Assembly: GCA_905233935.1 (NCBI GenBank) | Contig: CAJOFU010000008.1 | Span: 1 to 64,000 of the forward strand | Length of the DNA stretch: 64,000 nucleotides | Reading direction: 5' to 3' | Source: Paludibacteraceae bacterium | Lineage (GTDB): Bacteria > Bacteroidota > Bacteroidia > Bacteroidales > Paludibacteraceae | In this document: positions 9,201-19,100 of the stretch, piece after piece | Numbering within the stretch: position 1 is the stretch's first letter | Layout: each line of letters starts with the position of its first letter | The notes under the pieces: generated by a model | The model's database searches: none | Told to the model about the DNA's origin: nothing | Seen by the model: only the letters and a program-made list of their open reading frames with translations | Translations under genes and position numbers: made by a program

Positions 9201-12200
9201 GAGCTCTCGGGACGGATAGTGAACGTATATTGCTTGGTATCGCCATTCTCGGCTGTGATTGTGATGTTCAGGACAGTTACCACCGCGCGAGCCATCGAAT
9301 ACCGTTGCTCTACTCCACTCTGGTCGCTGCCAATAGTGATAGTCATCGTCTGAACATCCTCGTCAAGGATGAACTGCACATCCACGGGATCGTCAGACTC
9401 GTAGGTATAACTGGTCTGCAACGGCGTGAACTCTTCATACGGATTACCGTTGATGAGGATTCCGCCCAGATCGGCATCGGAGGAGAGCTCTGTCGGATAA
9501 GTGATGGTATATGCTTTTCCGGCAACCTCGCCCACACCTGTTACAGCAACCGTTACATGGTCGTCGGTTAGGGTTTCGACAATGCGATCGTGTTCCTGAC
9601 CTTCCTGGCGTGCAAAGCCAATGTTATGGCTGAACTTATAGGTGTAATCCAGTTTGTAGGAATCGAAGTCAGACAGACGTTCGTTGTTGCGCGTCAGGGT
9701 TGCAAGAATGCCCGTAGTGGCAGGTAAATCCCGCGTGAAAGCGATCGTATAGATCTTTTCAGCCGTGCCGTCACCGGAGGTAACCGTAACGGTTGCACCC
9801 TCGGCGGTATATTTGAGGACAACAATCTGCCCCAGATCTTTCTCGTCTTCAGTACGTAGTTTGAGGAAGTTCACCTCTGGCATTGTTTCCGCGGTGATTA
9901 TGTAGTCCGTTACCTCGGGATCGAAGCCTTTGGTAGGATCATCTTTCTGCTTGAGACCTGTAGCGGTAAGGTTGGCGAGCGATGCATCGGCTGTTTTCGT
10001 CTCGCGGAAGATATATACATCCGTTCTCGGGTTACCGCTCTCAGCTTGTACGGTTACATTGACCGTATTACCGATCTTGTTGATCGTGAAGAGCTGGTGA
10101 ATGCTACTCGGGGTTATGTTGAGGTTCGGCAGCACTTTTGTTCCAAACGGCATATTGACGTAGGTTGTATCACCCACCACCGTGGTCGTATAATCACTTT
10201 CACCAAGGTTCACAGCGTATTCGAGCGATGTGACAGCTGTGCGCTTGAGCACTACTTTATAAACGGTACTGTCTATGCGGTTCTCACCGAAGTTCACTAC
10301 GCGTGCAGTGAGCATGCCGTCCTTCCATTCGCCATTGTGGAGCCACTCGATCTTCTGCGTCTGATCGTGCACCTTACCGGTGAACTTCAAATCAGGTACG
10401 CCGACAATATCTTCACCATCGGAGAGCTGGTAAAGGAAAGTGTCTTTCGACAAGGTTGTCGGTTTGCCATTGACGGTAGCCGCTGTCAAGTCGGAGTTAT
10501 AGACAAAATGTACATTTTCAATCTGCAAATCGGAGGTATAGATTGTGTTCGACCCCGTCATATCCCCTGCATTATCCGTATGCGCCGAATTGATGGTAAG
10601 CGCATATTTAGCCATCGCTGCAGTATAGGTGGGTATCGCAATGGATGCATATCTCCATGATGCATTATTATAATCACCCTGGAACGTGCTATTACGTGTC
10701 GTATTGGTGCCCACCACGGTCTTGAGTTCAAGATACCAGTTCTGAACATTCATTGCACTTAAAGATGATTTATAGCGCATAGACAGAGAGTCAGGCGTAT
10801 TGCGCATCTTGATAAAATTGGCTGCATTATAGCTTATAGACGATGTCGAACCTCCACTCTTACCCGGCGTTAATGCCATCGTACCGCCCAGCGTCATCAT
10901 CCCCGGCACAGATCCGTTGATACTTGCACCGTTGATGGTTGACAGCAGTGCTCCGTTCGTTCCGGCTGCAATAACCTCCTTGCCTGTGTACCAGAACAAA
11001 TCCACTACATTGCCAATTAACGAGCCAAGATTAATCTCATATTCCAAACCGGCGCAATAATCAGCGGGCACTGACCAACCATAGGGTTTGAATCCTGTGG
11101 ATCGAGGTGTACCGGTCGGTTCTGCACTGCTCGTTAACGTAGCCTTATACATAGCAGCCGGCGTAGTTGCCACCCAATCTTGCGAGAAGTCGAGGTAATC
11201 GTAATACTTACCATTCTTTTGATACTTTCCGTCTTTGTCATAGAACCAGCATACAGAATACGTTTCGCCATTAACGACGGTGAATGTGATCTGTTTCTTT
11301 TTGCTGTCAATAGTTGATACTTTGACTTGTGCATTGGGCACGAATGTCGCCTTTTTGAAATCGTTTGCTTTCGGCTCTGCGTCCACATAAATGATATAGT
11401 TATAGACATCAGGGCGGAAGTTCGGCACGGTTACGCCTTTGAACGTCAGGTCTTTGAGTTTGCCGACCGTATCCAATTCGGGTATATCCGGTGTGAGGGT
11501 ATAAACGACATCCTGTTCGCCTTCGCGGTTGGCGCTGACAATGAGTGTTGCACCACGGCGTACACCTCCGTTGTAGAAGAGAACGGACTGCTCGTTGTAG
11601 TTACGCTCGTAGCTTGTAACATCGAACGACTGCGTACCATACGGCAGGCTGATGCTGTTATCGCCCAGTTTAGGCACAATGCTACCCGTTTTGCTTACGC
11701 CATTGGCATCGACATACTTATACTTGATGCTGCGGAGGTAATTCTCACCTTGCGGCTCGGAAAAACGATAGCGGATAGAGTACGTACGTGTATCTTCACC
11801 ATTCTCTGCGGTAACGATGATCTTCGTCACACCGGTGATAGGAGCACTGATGTACTCGATGAGTTGACCGTCTTCGGCTTTCTTGAACTGCACGTCGTAT
11901 GCCTCCGTCGTACCATAGTCCACAGGAAGGACGATTTCCGTCTCATCCACGGGGTAGTTCTGACCATCGATAATGAGTTCGGCAAGTTTGGTGTTAGCAG
12001 ATTTTTCGGTAGCGAAGTTCAACTTGTAGTCTTGCTGAGTTATGCCGTCAGCAGCCACCACATGGATGGTGGTAACCTCATCGGGTTCGCCGTAGGTGAT
12101 AGTGACGGTTTGTCCGGCATTGTCGAGGGCTATAGCCCAGATACACGGCACGACTTTCGTTCCCTTCGGCAGTGTGATGTCATATGCATATTTGTCCCTG

Positions 12201-15200
12201 GCAAAGCCTTGCAGGGGTTGCCACTGGTCATCCAACTGGAGATTGATGCCCTTGATCAGCGCATTGGCTACAGGTTTCTCATTGTAGTTGATGGCATACG
12301 TCTGGGTAGTACCATCCTCAGCCACAACAATAATCTGCTGACCGAGTGCACCGGTCTGCGCGGTTATAACGGTCTGCTCGTCGTGTTTGTCATACGCGAG
12401 CTCGGGCAGGTCATCGCCTTGATCTATATCCTGAGAATAGTTATTGTTTTTGTCGAAGGTTATCTTAGTACCATCGAGCGTCACACTATTGAGCGCAGTT
12501 TCGCTAGATGCACCTGTAGAGAAGTGGATCGTATAAGTCAGCGATGCGCCACTCTCGGCGGTAACAACAAGACTATATGCATATTGGGCAGACTGACCAG
12601 CCACCACGTGTTGGGACTCCGTTTGGCGCTCATAAGTGATGATCGGCATATTGCCGTCATCCGGCATCGGCACATTGTAGTCAAACTTATCCGCAGCAAA
12701 ATCTGCAAGTTTCTTTCCGTTCACAGAAATCGAGCGCAATGTGGCATCCTCGGAGTAAGTTTGTACGAAAGTAAGTTCATACACCTTCTCTATTCCGCCC
12801 GCCTCAACGTAGATACGTACTTGCGAATCATGGGAAACCATTGTGGTCGTCAATCCGTCTGCCGCATCATACGTAACAACAGGCAGTGCACCGGAGTACT
12901 GAACATCATACTCATAGACTGACGGTTTGAATCCATTGAGTGCAACACCGTTCAGATAGATGTTGGTTAGTTGCGGCAGCGCACTGGATGTGAAGTTGAT
13001 GTTATATGTGTTAGGGGACCCCGCCTCAGGTGTGACAACGATACGTGCTGTACCGGTAGCTACCGGAGCAGTGATGAGCACATGTTGTGAGGGGTCTTTG
13101 TCCACCAATATGGTCGGACAAACGGCTGTTGTCAGAATCACGTCATACTCAAACACGTCTTTGCGGAAGCCATCGAGCGGATGATCGTAATCGCCCAAGT
13201 AGATCATGTTGAGGAACGCATTCTCGGACTTCTGGATAATGAAACGGAATACGTACGTAGCCTGCGCACCGCTCTCGGCGATGACACGCAGCGTCCACAC
13301 AGCACCTTCGAGCGTGGCTACAACCTTCTGCGAATCTTCGCTCTTCTTGAACGAAACGGCAGGCACTTGGCTTACGCCGGCAGGCAGATTGATCTCATAC
13401 TCATAGACAGCGGGATCGTAATCCTCATACAACTTGCCGTCGATATATACAGCCGCCAGAGCCGTGTTTGCCGATGTAGTGACGGAGAAATGCAGCACAT
13501 AGACCGTCTTCGTTCCCGCTTGGGAGATAACGGTAATCTTGGTGTCACTGTTGACATCACCAAGCAGCACAATCACTTTCTGCCACTCGTCGTGTTGGGT
13601 ATAACCGATCTCCGGCAGAGTGGTTGTACCTTGCGGCAGAGCGATGTAGTATTCGGTCTTCTCGGGTTCGAATCCTTCGACAGGCACACCACCGACCGTA
13701 ATCATTTCCAAAGTCGATACATTTGCCTGCGATCCTGAGAAATAGATCTCGTACAACGACGAACTGCCGTCGCCGGCTGTAACGAATATACGAGTCGTAG
13801 CATTCAGACCACCGTAATTCACCTGCACCTGTTGGAACTCATCACCTTGGTCGCACGTAACCGTAGGGATCTTTGTGACACCTGTAGGCAGGTTAACCGT
13901 GTAATGATACGTAGCCGGGCTGAACCCTTCGAGGGGTTCGCCGTCCAGATAGATGTTCTTGAGCGACGAGTTATCCGACTTGGCAACCGTGCAATAGATC
14001 TGATAAACCGTCTGGCTGCCATTGCCTGCAGTAACGGTTACCGTTGACTTGCTATCGACTGTACCGTAATTGATCACAACCGTCTGGTACTCATCACCCT
14101 TGGTGTAGGTTATCTCCGGCACTTTGGTTGTACCGATAGGCAGGTTGACGTAATAGACAGTGGTCGTCGGGCTGAAGTTCGTCAGGAAGTCACCCATCTT
14201 CAGGTCAGCCAGTTTGCTGTTGGATGAAGCGGTGATGACAAAGTTCAGTTTATATACGCGTGTCACCGAGTTACCCGGTGCGGAAACGCTGATCTTGTAT
14301 TGTCCGCCATCAATCTTGTCAGGAGCGGTATAAACGATGGTCTGTGCTCCGGCAGGGTAAGCCGATATGGCTTCAACCTTAGGCATCGAGGTTGTACCCA
14401 GCGGCAACTCGACACGGTAACTGGTCTGCGACGGAGCAAATTCCTCCAGTGCTTTGCCATTGATCTTGATTCCTGCCAGCGTATTGTCGCTCAATTGTGC
14501 AACGGAGAACGAGATAGTGTAAGTCATCTTCGTTTTGCCGTCAGCAGCCGTCACGTTGATGGTAGCCTTGCCCGTGGTAGAAGTGGCTTGGGTGATGGTC
14601 ACCTTCTGCTTGTCTTCAGCCTGAACGACTTCCACTACTGGTGCTTGTGTTGTACCGTAAGGCAGAGCAACGTTATATGCTACAACCGAAGGATTGAAGC
14701 CGGCAAGAGGTTGCCCGTTGATCAGGATGCTATTGAGTTTGGCATTGTTCGACTCCTCCTGAACCATCTTGATCTTGTAGGTAGTGGTGGATTTGCCATC
14801 GCCGGACTTAACGGTGATGACCGTAGGATCGCCATCTACCTTGCCGTATTGAATGGAGATCTCGCTACCCGACAGACGACGTCCGGGGAACTCGACGGTA
14901 GTATTTCTCGGGTTGGTGAGCGAGCCTTTGCCACGCATTGCCATCACCTCAGGCACAACAGTGGTACGACCTACCGAATACACCTGTTCCTCAGTGGAGT
15001 TGGGGTCAAAGCCTTTCCACTCCTTCCAGCTGCTTCCGTCCTTGAAATACAGGCTCTGAATCTTTGAGCTGTATATGAGTTCGATGTCATCCGCATAGAG
15101 CGAGTTGCCGGTATATAAACCGTCGTTGGCACGGAAGTTAGGATAGTTACTTGCCGAGAGAATGACATTACACTTCTCGGGAACTTCATCGTTGAGGTAG

Positions 15201-15859
15201 AAGATCGGCACGCACAGACGTGTCCAGTTGGTATATTCCTTACGATCACGCAGCCAACCTTCGGCGATCTCAGTACCCTTGGTGTCTGTACCGCACTCAT
15301 TGCCGTTCAATGCCAAACGGATATCGGACTCCTCGTTAGTCAGCGAATAATCGGTACATCCGTTGTTTTTGTTCTTATACTTCGAACCTTTGGCAGTACC
15401 TTTCCACGAATAGAACAGAATATGAAAATCCTCTTTTTCCCAGTTATTACCGGTACGTTTAACCCATACAATCATCGAGTCAGGGCGATACGTAAAATCG
15501 ATACCGCCATACGTTCCGGCAGTAGCTTTACCTACCTGAGTAATACTCGGCAGATACTGCCACGGATGACCGAGAGATACATATCCCGGAGACGTTTCGG
15601 TTATACCCATAGCACCGACATCCTGATCCTGTACCATCACACAATAGCCGCTACGGCCTGTCTCGCGATGCTCGAAGTTAAACGTCAAACCCAACTGCTC
15701 AACGTTCGACGCGTGCCAGTTTTTCAACTGCACTTCACCGTCGAACTTGTCGCCGTTCCAGTTCTCAAAACCCGAGTCAGGAAGCTGTTGGGCAAACACA
15801 AACAGCGTACTCATCACGAGTACAACCATTGTCAAAAATCTTGTAAAAAATTGTTTCAT
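6254..15859 (-). CDS. Giant surface protein: PCMD domain plus about 29 cadherin-like beta-sandwich repeats
   Basis: 3201 residues. Signal peptide 1-23 (VMSTLFVFA/QQLPDSGFENW). Residues about 25-270 resemble the PCMD putative carbohydrate-metabolism domain of Bacteroidales. From about residue 300 to 3090 I count roughly 29 repeats of about 80-95 residues with the pattern xLxxIxINGxxLxGFxPxxxxYxxxLPxGTTxxP...Q.V.I...A.DG...YxIxF, typical of the cadherin-like beta-sandwich family (PF12733 type). A second PCMD-like module (residues about 1570-1790, GWSVPADYCAGLEY onward) interrupts the array after about 14 repeats. The final 100 residues (AAYTIRMNTWFAVYDHYG..., ending LESGKLFLH) look like a C-terminal secretion domain. 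It probably forms a long stalk on the outer surface, binding glycans or host/matrix. Single gene with its own promoter; no frame break seen. Confidence 0.88.
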   Translation of the reverse strand: MKQFFTRFLTMVVLVMSTLFVFAQQLPDSGFENWNGDKFDGEVQLKNWHASNVEQLGLTFNFEHRETGRSGYCVMVQDQDVGAMGITETSPGYVSLGHPWQYLPSITQVGKATAGTYGGIDFTYRPDSMIVWVKRTGNNWEKEDFHILFYSWKGTAKGSKYKNKNNGCTDYSLTNEESDIRLALNGNECGTDTKGTEIAEGWLRDRKEYTNWTRLCVPIFYLNDEVPEKCNVILSASNYPNFRANDGLYTGNSLYADDIELIYSSKIQSLYFKDGSSWKEWKGFDPNSTEEQVYSVGRTTVVPEVMAMRGKGSLTNPRNTTVEFPGRRLSGSEISIQYGKVDGDPTVITVKSGDGKSTTTYKIKMVQEESNNAKLNSILINGQPLAGFNPSVVAYNVALPYGTTQAPVVEVVQAEDKQKVTITQATSTTGKATINVTAADGKTKMTYTISFSVAQLSDNTLAGIKINGKALEEFAPSQTSYRVELPLGTTSMPKVEAISAYPAGAQTIVYTAPDKIDGGQYKISVSAPGNSVTRVYKLNFVITASSNSKLADLKMGDFLTNFSPTTTVYYVNLPIGTTKVPEITYTKGDEYQTVVINYGTVDSKSTVTVTAGNGSQTVYQIYCTVAKSDNSSLKNIYLDGEPLEGFSPATYHYTVNLPTGVTKIPTVTCDQGDEFQQVQVNYGGLNATTRIFVTAGDGSSSLYEIYFSGSQANVSTLEMITVGGVPVEGFEPEKTEYYIALPQGTTTLPEIGYTQHDEWQKVIVLLGDVNSDTKITVISQAGTKTVYVLHFSVTTSANTALAAVYIDGKLYEDYDPAVYEYEINLPAGVSQVPAVSFKKSEDSQKVVATLEGAVWTLRVIAESGAQATYVFRFIIQKSENAFLNMIYLGDYDHPLDGFRKDVFEYDVILTTAVCPTILVDKDPSQHVLITAPVATGTARIVVTPEAGSPNTYNINFTSSALPQLTNIYLNGVALNGFKPSVYEYDVQYSGALPVVTYDAADGLTTTMVSHDSQVRIYVEAGGIEKVYELTFVQTYSEDATLRSISVNGKKLADFAADKFDYNVPMPDDGNMPIITYERQTESQHVVAGQSAQYAYSLVVTAESGASLTYTIHFSTGASSETALNSVTLDGTKITFDKNNNYSQDIDQGDDLPELAYDKHDEQTVITAQTGALGQQIIVVAEDGTTQTYAINYNEKPVANALIKGINLQLDDQWQPLQGFARDKYAYDITLPKGTKVVPCIWAIALDNAGQTVTITYGEPDEVTTIHVVAADGITQQDYKLNFATEKSANTKLAELIIDGQNYPVDETEIVLPVDYGTTEAYDVQFKKAEDGQLIEYISAPITGVTKIIVTAENGEDTRTYSIRYRFSEPQGENYLRSIKYKYVDANGVSKTGSIVPKLGDNSISLPYGTQSFDVTSYERNYNEQSVLFYNGGVRRGATLIVSANREGEQDVVYTLTPDIPELDTVGKLKDLTFKGVTVPNFRPDVYNYIIYVDAEPKANDFKKATFVPNAQVKVSTIDSKKKQITFTVVNGETYSVCWFYDKDGKYQKNGKYYDYLDFSQDWVATTPAAMYKATLTSSAEPTGTPRSTGFKPYGWSVPADYCAGLEYEINLGSLIGNVVDLFWYTGKEVIAAGTNGALLSTINGASINGSVPGMMTLGGTMALTPGKSGGSTSSISYNAANFIKMRNTPDSLSMRYKSSLSAMNVQNWYLELKTVVGTNTTRNSTFQGDYNNASWRYASIAIPTYTAAMAKYALTINSAHTDNAGDMTGSNTIYTSDLQIENVHFVYNSDLTAATVNGKPTTLSKDTFLYQLSDGEDIVGVPDLKFTGKVHDQTQKIEWLHNGEWKDGMLTARVVNFGENRIDSTVYKVVLKRTAVTSLEYAVNLGESDYTTTVVGDTTYVNMPFGTKVLPNLNITPSSIHQLFTINKIGNTVNVTVQAESGNPRTDVYIFRETKTADASLANLTATGLKQKDDPTKGFDPEVTDYIITAETMPEVNFLKLRTEDEKDLGQIVVLKYTAEGATVTVTSGDGTAEKIYTIAFTRDLPATTGILATLTRNNERLSDFDSYKLDYTYKFSHNIGFARQEGQEHDRIVETLTDDHVTVAVTGVGEVAGKAYTITYPTELSSDADLGGILINGNPYEEFTPLQTSYTYESDDPVDVQFILDEDVQTMTITIGSDQSGVEQRYSMARAVVTVLNITITAENGDTKQYTFTIRPESSDISTLEGISVGGTPLEDFYREKLTYTYVIPSESPKLKEPDLPEVTYTLGQESQNVSVEPAKKLGDATRITVTPENGNEIEASIYTITFTAAPSHNAELGNILVNGDTVSGFNPARTYYSMQVFGDDNEVNIDYTTGDPFQTVEVTEVKVEDRIRKQINVTAQDGTTTRMYEVEIWRAAKSNNANLADIMLNNMPMSEYAELHQIEDLAFNAKVYSYTIPMIKSDTMPDIAARLQEDAQSVEISTVETGKGTVKKIHVIAENGEDSNDYQLLFAVEKSSNTALSMILINGDSLASFDKHVFEYRIALPLGERRIPSVDAIKSETMQSLNVDTLDNGMRYDLIVSAEDGTKVTYSLIFSFTYSDNALLNRIVLDSLVVEGFRPDSFYYTYTLPMGVRTLPYIDFVPGDQYQLPQRVDTIITTYRTTYQCKVMAEDSLHANTYTVICEIQPSDVDTLKSLYIVSGETSRMLKGFDPYVVNYNDTLPIGITELPSVGFIEGDMFQTVDTVTNVQSRTITVKVTAEDSHSRTYSIYFVAERSHEAALEGISVGGKPLENFDPLNPKYTVRLPFGTTTLPNVLYTKAEPAQNVTLTVQDMLVLIEVVAEDEVTKFTYSINFVVDKSAEAHLASLAVDGKPFEDFRSDSTFYIYSLPYGSTEFPTAEDVTATPVDEDAAVQVTVEGEIITVTVLAPDSITELDYVIAIEVERCAINWLDTLMVNGYNINFHKDTLDYVIAHPMGSDSTAFVHAKDVWYVLAHPTEQVEVSEYEGTITIQVTPENQRDIRVYTITQYIRLNDNSYLADLTVGGKTIKGFADSVFVYDYIMKEAEVITVKAVPQDSLAEVAVPLYVEGEPMFITCTAQDGSTSTYIINFAKTTINDAQDPTRSDVLIKQIPGTDQIAAYTIRMNTWFAVYDHYGHLMLNTMMPVCNPNDANVVIDHTGHEKLVDASGDGVVFTLPTHGQTFFYLFYTGNTRLESGKLFLH

Positions 15860-15906
15860 TTGTATAGTTTTGTATATATTATTCCGCAGTAATCCAAATT
15901 ACGACG

Positions 15907-15938
15907 CAAAGTTACAAAAAAAAAATGAAATACACAAT
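15907..15938 (-). promoter_or_regulatory. Bacteroidota-type promoter
   Basis: Minus strand: -7 box TAACTTTG (15907-15914), 20-bp gap, then a degenerate -33 box ATTG (15935-15938). It lies 48 bp upstream of the 3201-residue gene's start. The weaker -33 box lowers confidence slightly. Confidence 0.65.
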
Positions 15939-15975
15939 AGCACGGATTGTGAAAAGTAGTACGTTTTTTAAGACT

Positions 15976-16006
15976 GGAACACCGAAACGTGCTGTTTCGG
16001 TGCTCC
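15976..16006. terminator. Strong hairpin, possible terminator of the adhesin unit
   Basis: GGAACACCGAAAC, loop GTGCT, GTTTCGGTGCTCC: a 13-bp stem with one G-T pair. It lies 143 bp beyond the stop of the minus-strand gene at 16149 and before the promoter at 15907. On the minus strand it is followed by a taaaaaacg stretch rather than a clear T run, so termination is plausible but not certain. The remainder of the 15860-16148 gap shows no gene. Confidence 0.5.
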
Positions 16007-16148
16007 ATGATGTTCTATTTTTAAGATTGACCTTAAAAATCGGCTATTGTAGTGCAATCTCAAGTTTGCAGTTTGCTTGTTCACGAATTAAGCTAATTAA
16101 GCGAATTGCGACGGAAGTTTGCCTGCGACTGTCAAGCCATAGCCCTCG

Positions 16149-19100
16149 TTAGAAGACTATGAACTTGACATTTGCTGTTCTTACTCTGTCATCGGCATCA
16201 CCTGTGACGAGTGTAGCGATATACATACCGGATGTCAGGTTAACATCTACGCTACGCTGACCTTCGGCGAGAGTGAACTCTTCAACCTTCAGACCGCTCT
16301 CCTTGGTAATCGTCAGGGTTGAGCCTACGAGTTTCTCGAGTATGATACCCATTGCCTTGATGGTTACCGGTTGTCCGACAGGAGCCGGAGTCGGGTAAGC
16401 GATGAGTTCGAGCGAGTCACTGCGCAAGTCGAAGCACTCCTCGCAGGTGTAGATCCACGAGCTATCCGAAGCAAGTTGCAACTTAACACGGTAGCATGCG
16501 TTGAGGTCTTCGCCGTCGGAGTAGTATTGCTTGGTCGCACCCTCGATCTCAACATCATCCTTGAACCACTGGTAGCCGATGAACTCCTCGTTGAAGTTAT
16601 TGATTGCCACTACATCCGTCCACATCGAGACGATAGCGCCCTTGTAGTTGACGCGAATGTAGAAGTCATAAACTTCGCTGCTCGAGTAGTCGTCGAAAAG
16701 TTGCAACTGAGCGTGATATACTCTCGGCAGACAGTTCTCAGGAATAACCAGCGTGAACAGACTATCCAAGCCGTGGTTCGGCAGTTCGGTCGTATCCGTT
16801 ACTTGGATAAAGTCACGTGTAGGATCAATCTCCTGAACAACCGACATATCCGGGAAGAGCAGTATGTACTTCGTCGGATGTCCCTTCAGCAGGTTATATA
16901 CGAAGCTCATCGTATCACCCGGGCAGTAACCGAACGTATCAACACGTACAGGCTCTTGCGGGTCGAGAACGATACTGTCGGTCATCACAAGTATCAAGGT
17001 AGTGATACTATCGCAACCGGTTAAGAACGATGGCATCGTATCCACATATACGCCACTCTCCCAGATCGTATCATTCTCCGTCGGCCACAAGTAGAATGGA
17101 GGCGGTACGGTATCCTCGATCTCGACATACAAGGTCGGATTGATATCGATGTACATCGTAGTGATACTATCGCAACCGGTGAACGAGTTGGTCAGCGTGT
17201 CGCTATACGTACCCGATTCGAAGTAAACCTTACCGTTCCATACGAAGGAGTCGCAAGCCTGCGTATCAGGAGCAAGCACGAGATCGTGACGCAACAGACG
17301 CAGATCCATCGTGACGGTCGAGTCGCAACCTACCGTTGAGCGGAAGGTCTTGACATAGATACCGTCGTCGTGGATGGTGTCAATTCCCGAGTAAGCATCA
17401 CCCCAAACGATGGAGTCGCAGTGCAGCGAGTCGATTACGGAAACCTCTTTGCTGCCATAGACGATCAGATGGAGATCAACCACGCTGTCGCAACCGGTAA
17501 GTTCGGATTGCAATACCATCGGGTAGAAGCCCGTCTCGGTCAGCGTCTCGCCGTTCCACAAGTGACTGTCACATGCCGTATCAGCCACAACTGTGTCAAT
17601 TGACGGATTGACGATGAGGTTGATGGTCAACGTCGAGTCGCAGCCCGTGGTGGTCTTCAACTCTTGGATATACGTACCCGTCTCACGATAGGTCTTGCCG
17701 TTGATGGTGAATGCATCGCAGGTCTCAACATCGATAATGCTGTCACCCGTATGACCAATTACAGCGTGCAAGATCACAAGACTGTCGCAACCGTTAATTG
17801 CCGGCAATGTATCGTAGTACAATCCTGTCTCGTAGATCCAGCGGTCGGCATCCTCCCAGAACAGACTGTCGCATGCCATCTGGTCAACAACCGTCTGTGC
17901 TTTCTGCTTGATATCCAAACGCAAGATTACAATGCTGTCGCAACCATTCTCCAGACGGTGGTGACGCGTGTACGTACCCGTGGTGGTGTAGGTCTGACCT
18001 TCCCACTCGTAGGACTCGCACTGGTCGCTGACGATGATGCGTGTCGTGTCAAGACAGAGCGGCTCGTCACACCACTGCAGGTGGAAGCGTACTATACTGT
18101 CGCACTGCGAGAGTTCGGATACCAGCGTATCGCAATAGATACCTGTATGACTTACCTGCTCACCCCACGGCAGCGTGTAGTGCTCAGCGTACGACGGATC
18201 AGCCGGATCGCAAACGCGTACGGTGTCGAACTTGTCGGTGTAAACCGGCTCGTGGATGATCAGCGTCATCGTTACCACACTGTCGCTACCGTTATCCGCG
18301 GTGAATACCTCTGTATGGATGGTACTGTGCGTATAGATGCTATCCGCCCAAACGTACTCCGTACATGCCGTATCACTCAGTTCAACGTGAACGTTATGGA
18401 TGATGGTCAGTATCATCGTCACGATACTGTCACAACCTGTCGATGAGATGTACGTGCGTGTGTATTCGCCGGACTCGGTGTAATCCACGCCGTCCCACGT
18501 ATATATGTCACGTGCCGTAGCGGTGAATACGCTTGAGTCGCGCTTGCATATAGTGAGCGTCATCGTTACCACACTGTCGCAACCGGCTGCGGTCTGCAGC
18601 ACTTGGGTATAAACGCCCGACTCATAGTACATCACGCCGTTCCATTCGATGGAGTCACAGAGCATCATCGAGTCGCTGACAGCCACATCGTGGTTGATCA
18701 CGAGTGACAGTTTGACGATCGAATCGTTGCCCTCCGCTGTCTGGAAGTTACGTGTGTATGTACCCGACTCGTAGAACGTCTCTGCATCCCATGTGTAAGC
18801 ATCACAAGCCGTGTCGGCAATCTGGTTGATCGGCAGCGGATCGGTGATGGTCAGATCCAGTGTTACGATGCTGTCACAACCGTAACCTGTCTCAGTATGG
18901 AAGCGCTGCTCGTAGATACCTGTCTCGTAGTACGTCTGACTGCCCCACGTGAACTTCGTCTGTGCTGTCTCGGTGATCGTATCTCTCGGGTTAGGAGCGA
19001 TGGTCAGATCCAGCCTTGCTATACTGTCACAGCCCGTTACAGCCGAGGTGAAGGTCTCGAAGTAGAAGCCTGTCTCGGTGTAACGTTGACCGTTCCACCA

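Noticed and set aside
11327..12922. Long plus-strand open frame (531 codons) opposite the 3201-residue gene, and similar long frames at 406-1389, 6326-7504, 18897-20039, 21595-22917 and 25298-26296
   Set aside because: They are mirror frames of repetitive minus-strand genes, rich in Arg/His/Val/Ile from reverse-complemented codons, and lack family motifs or start signals.
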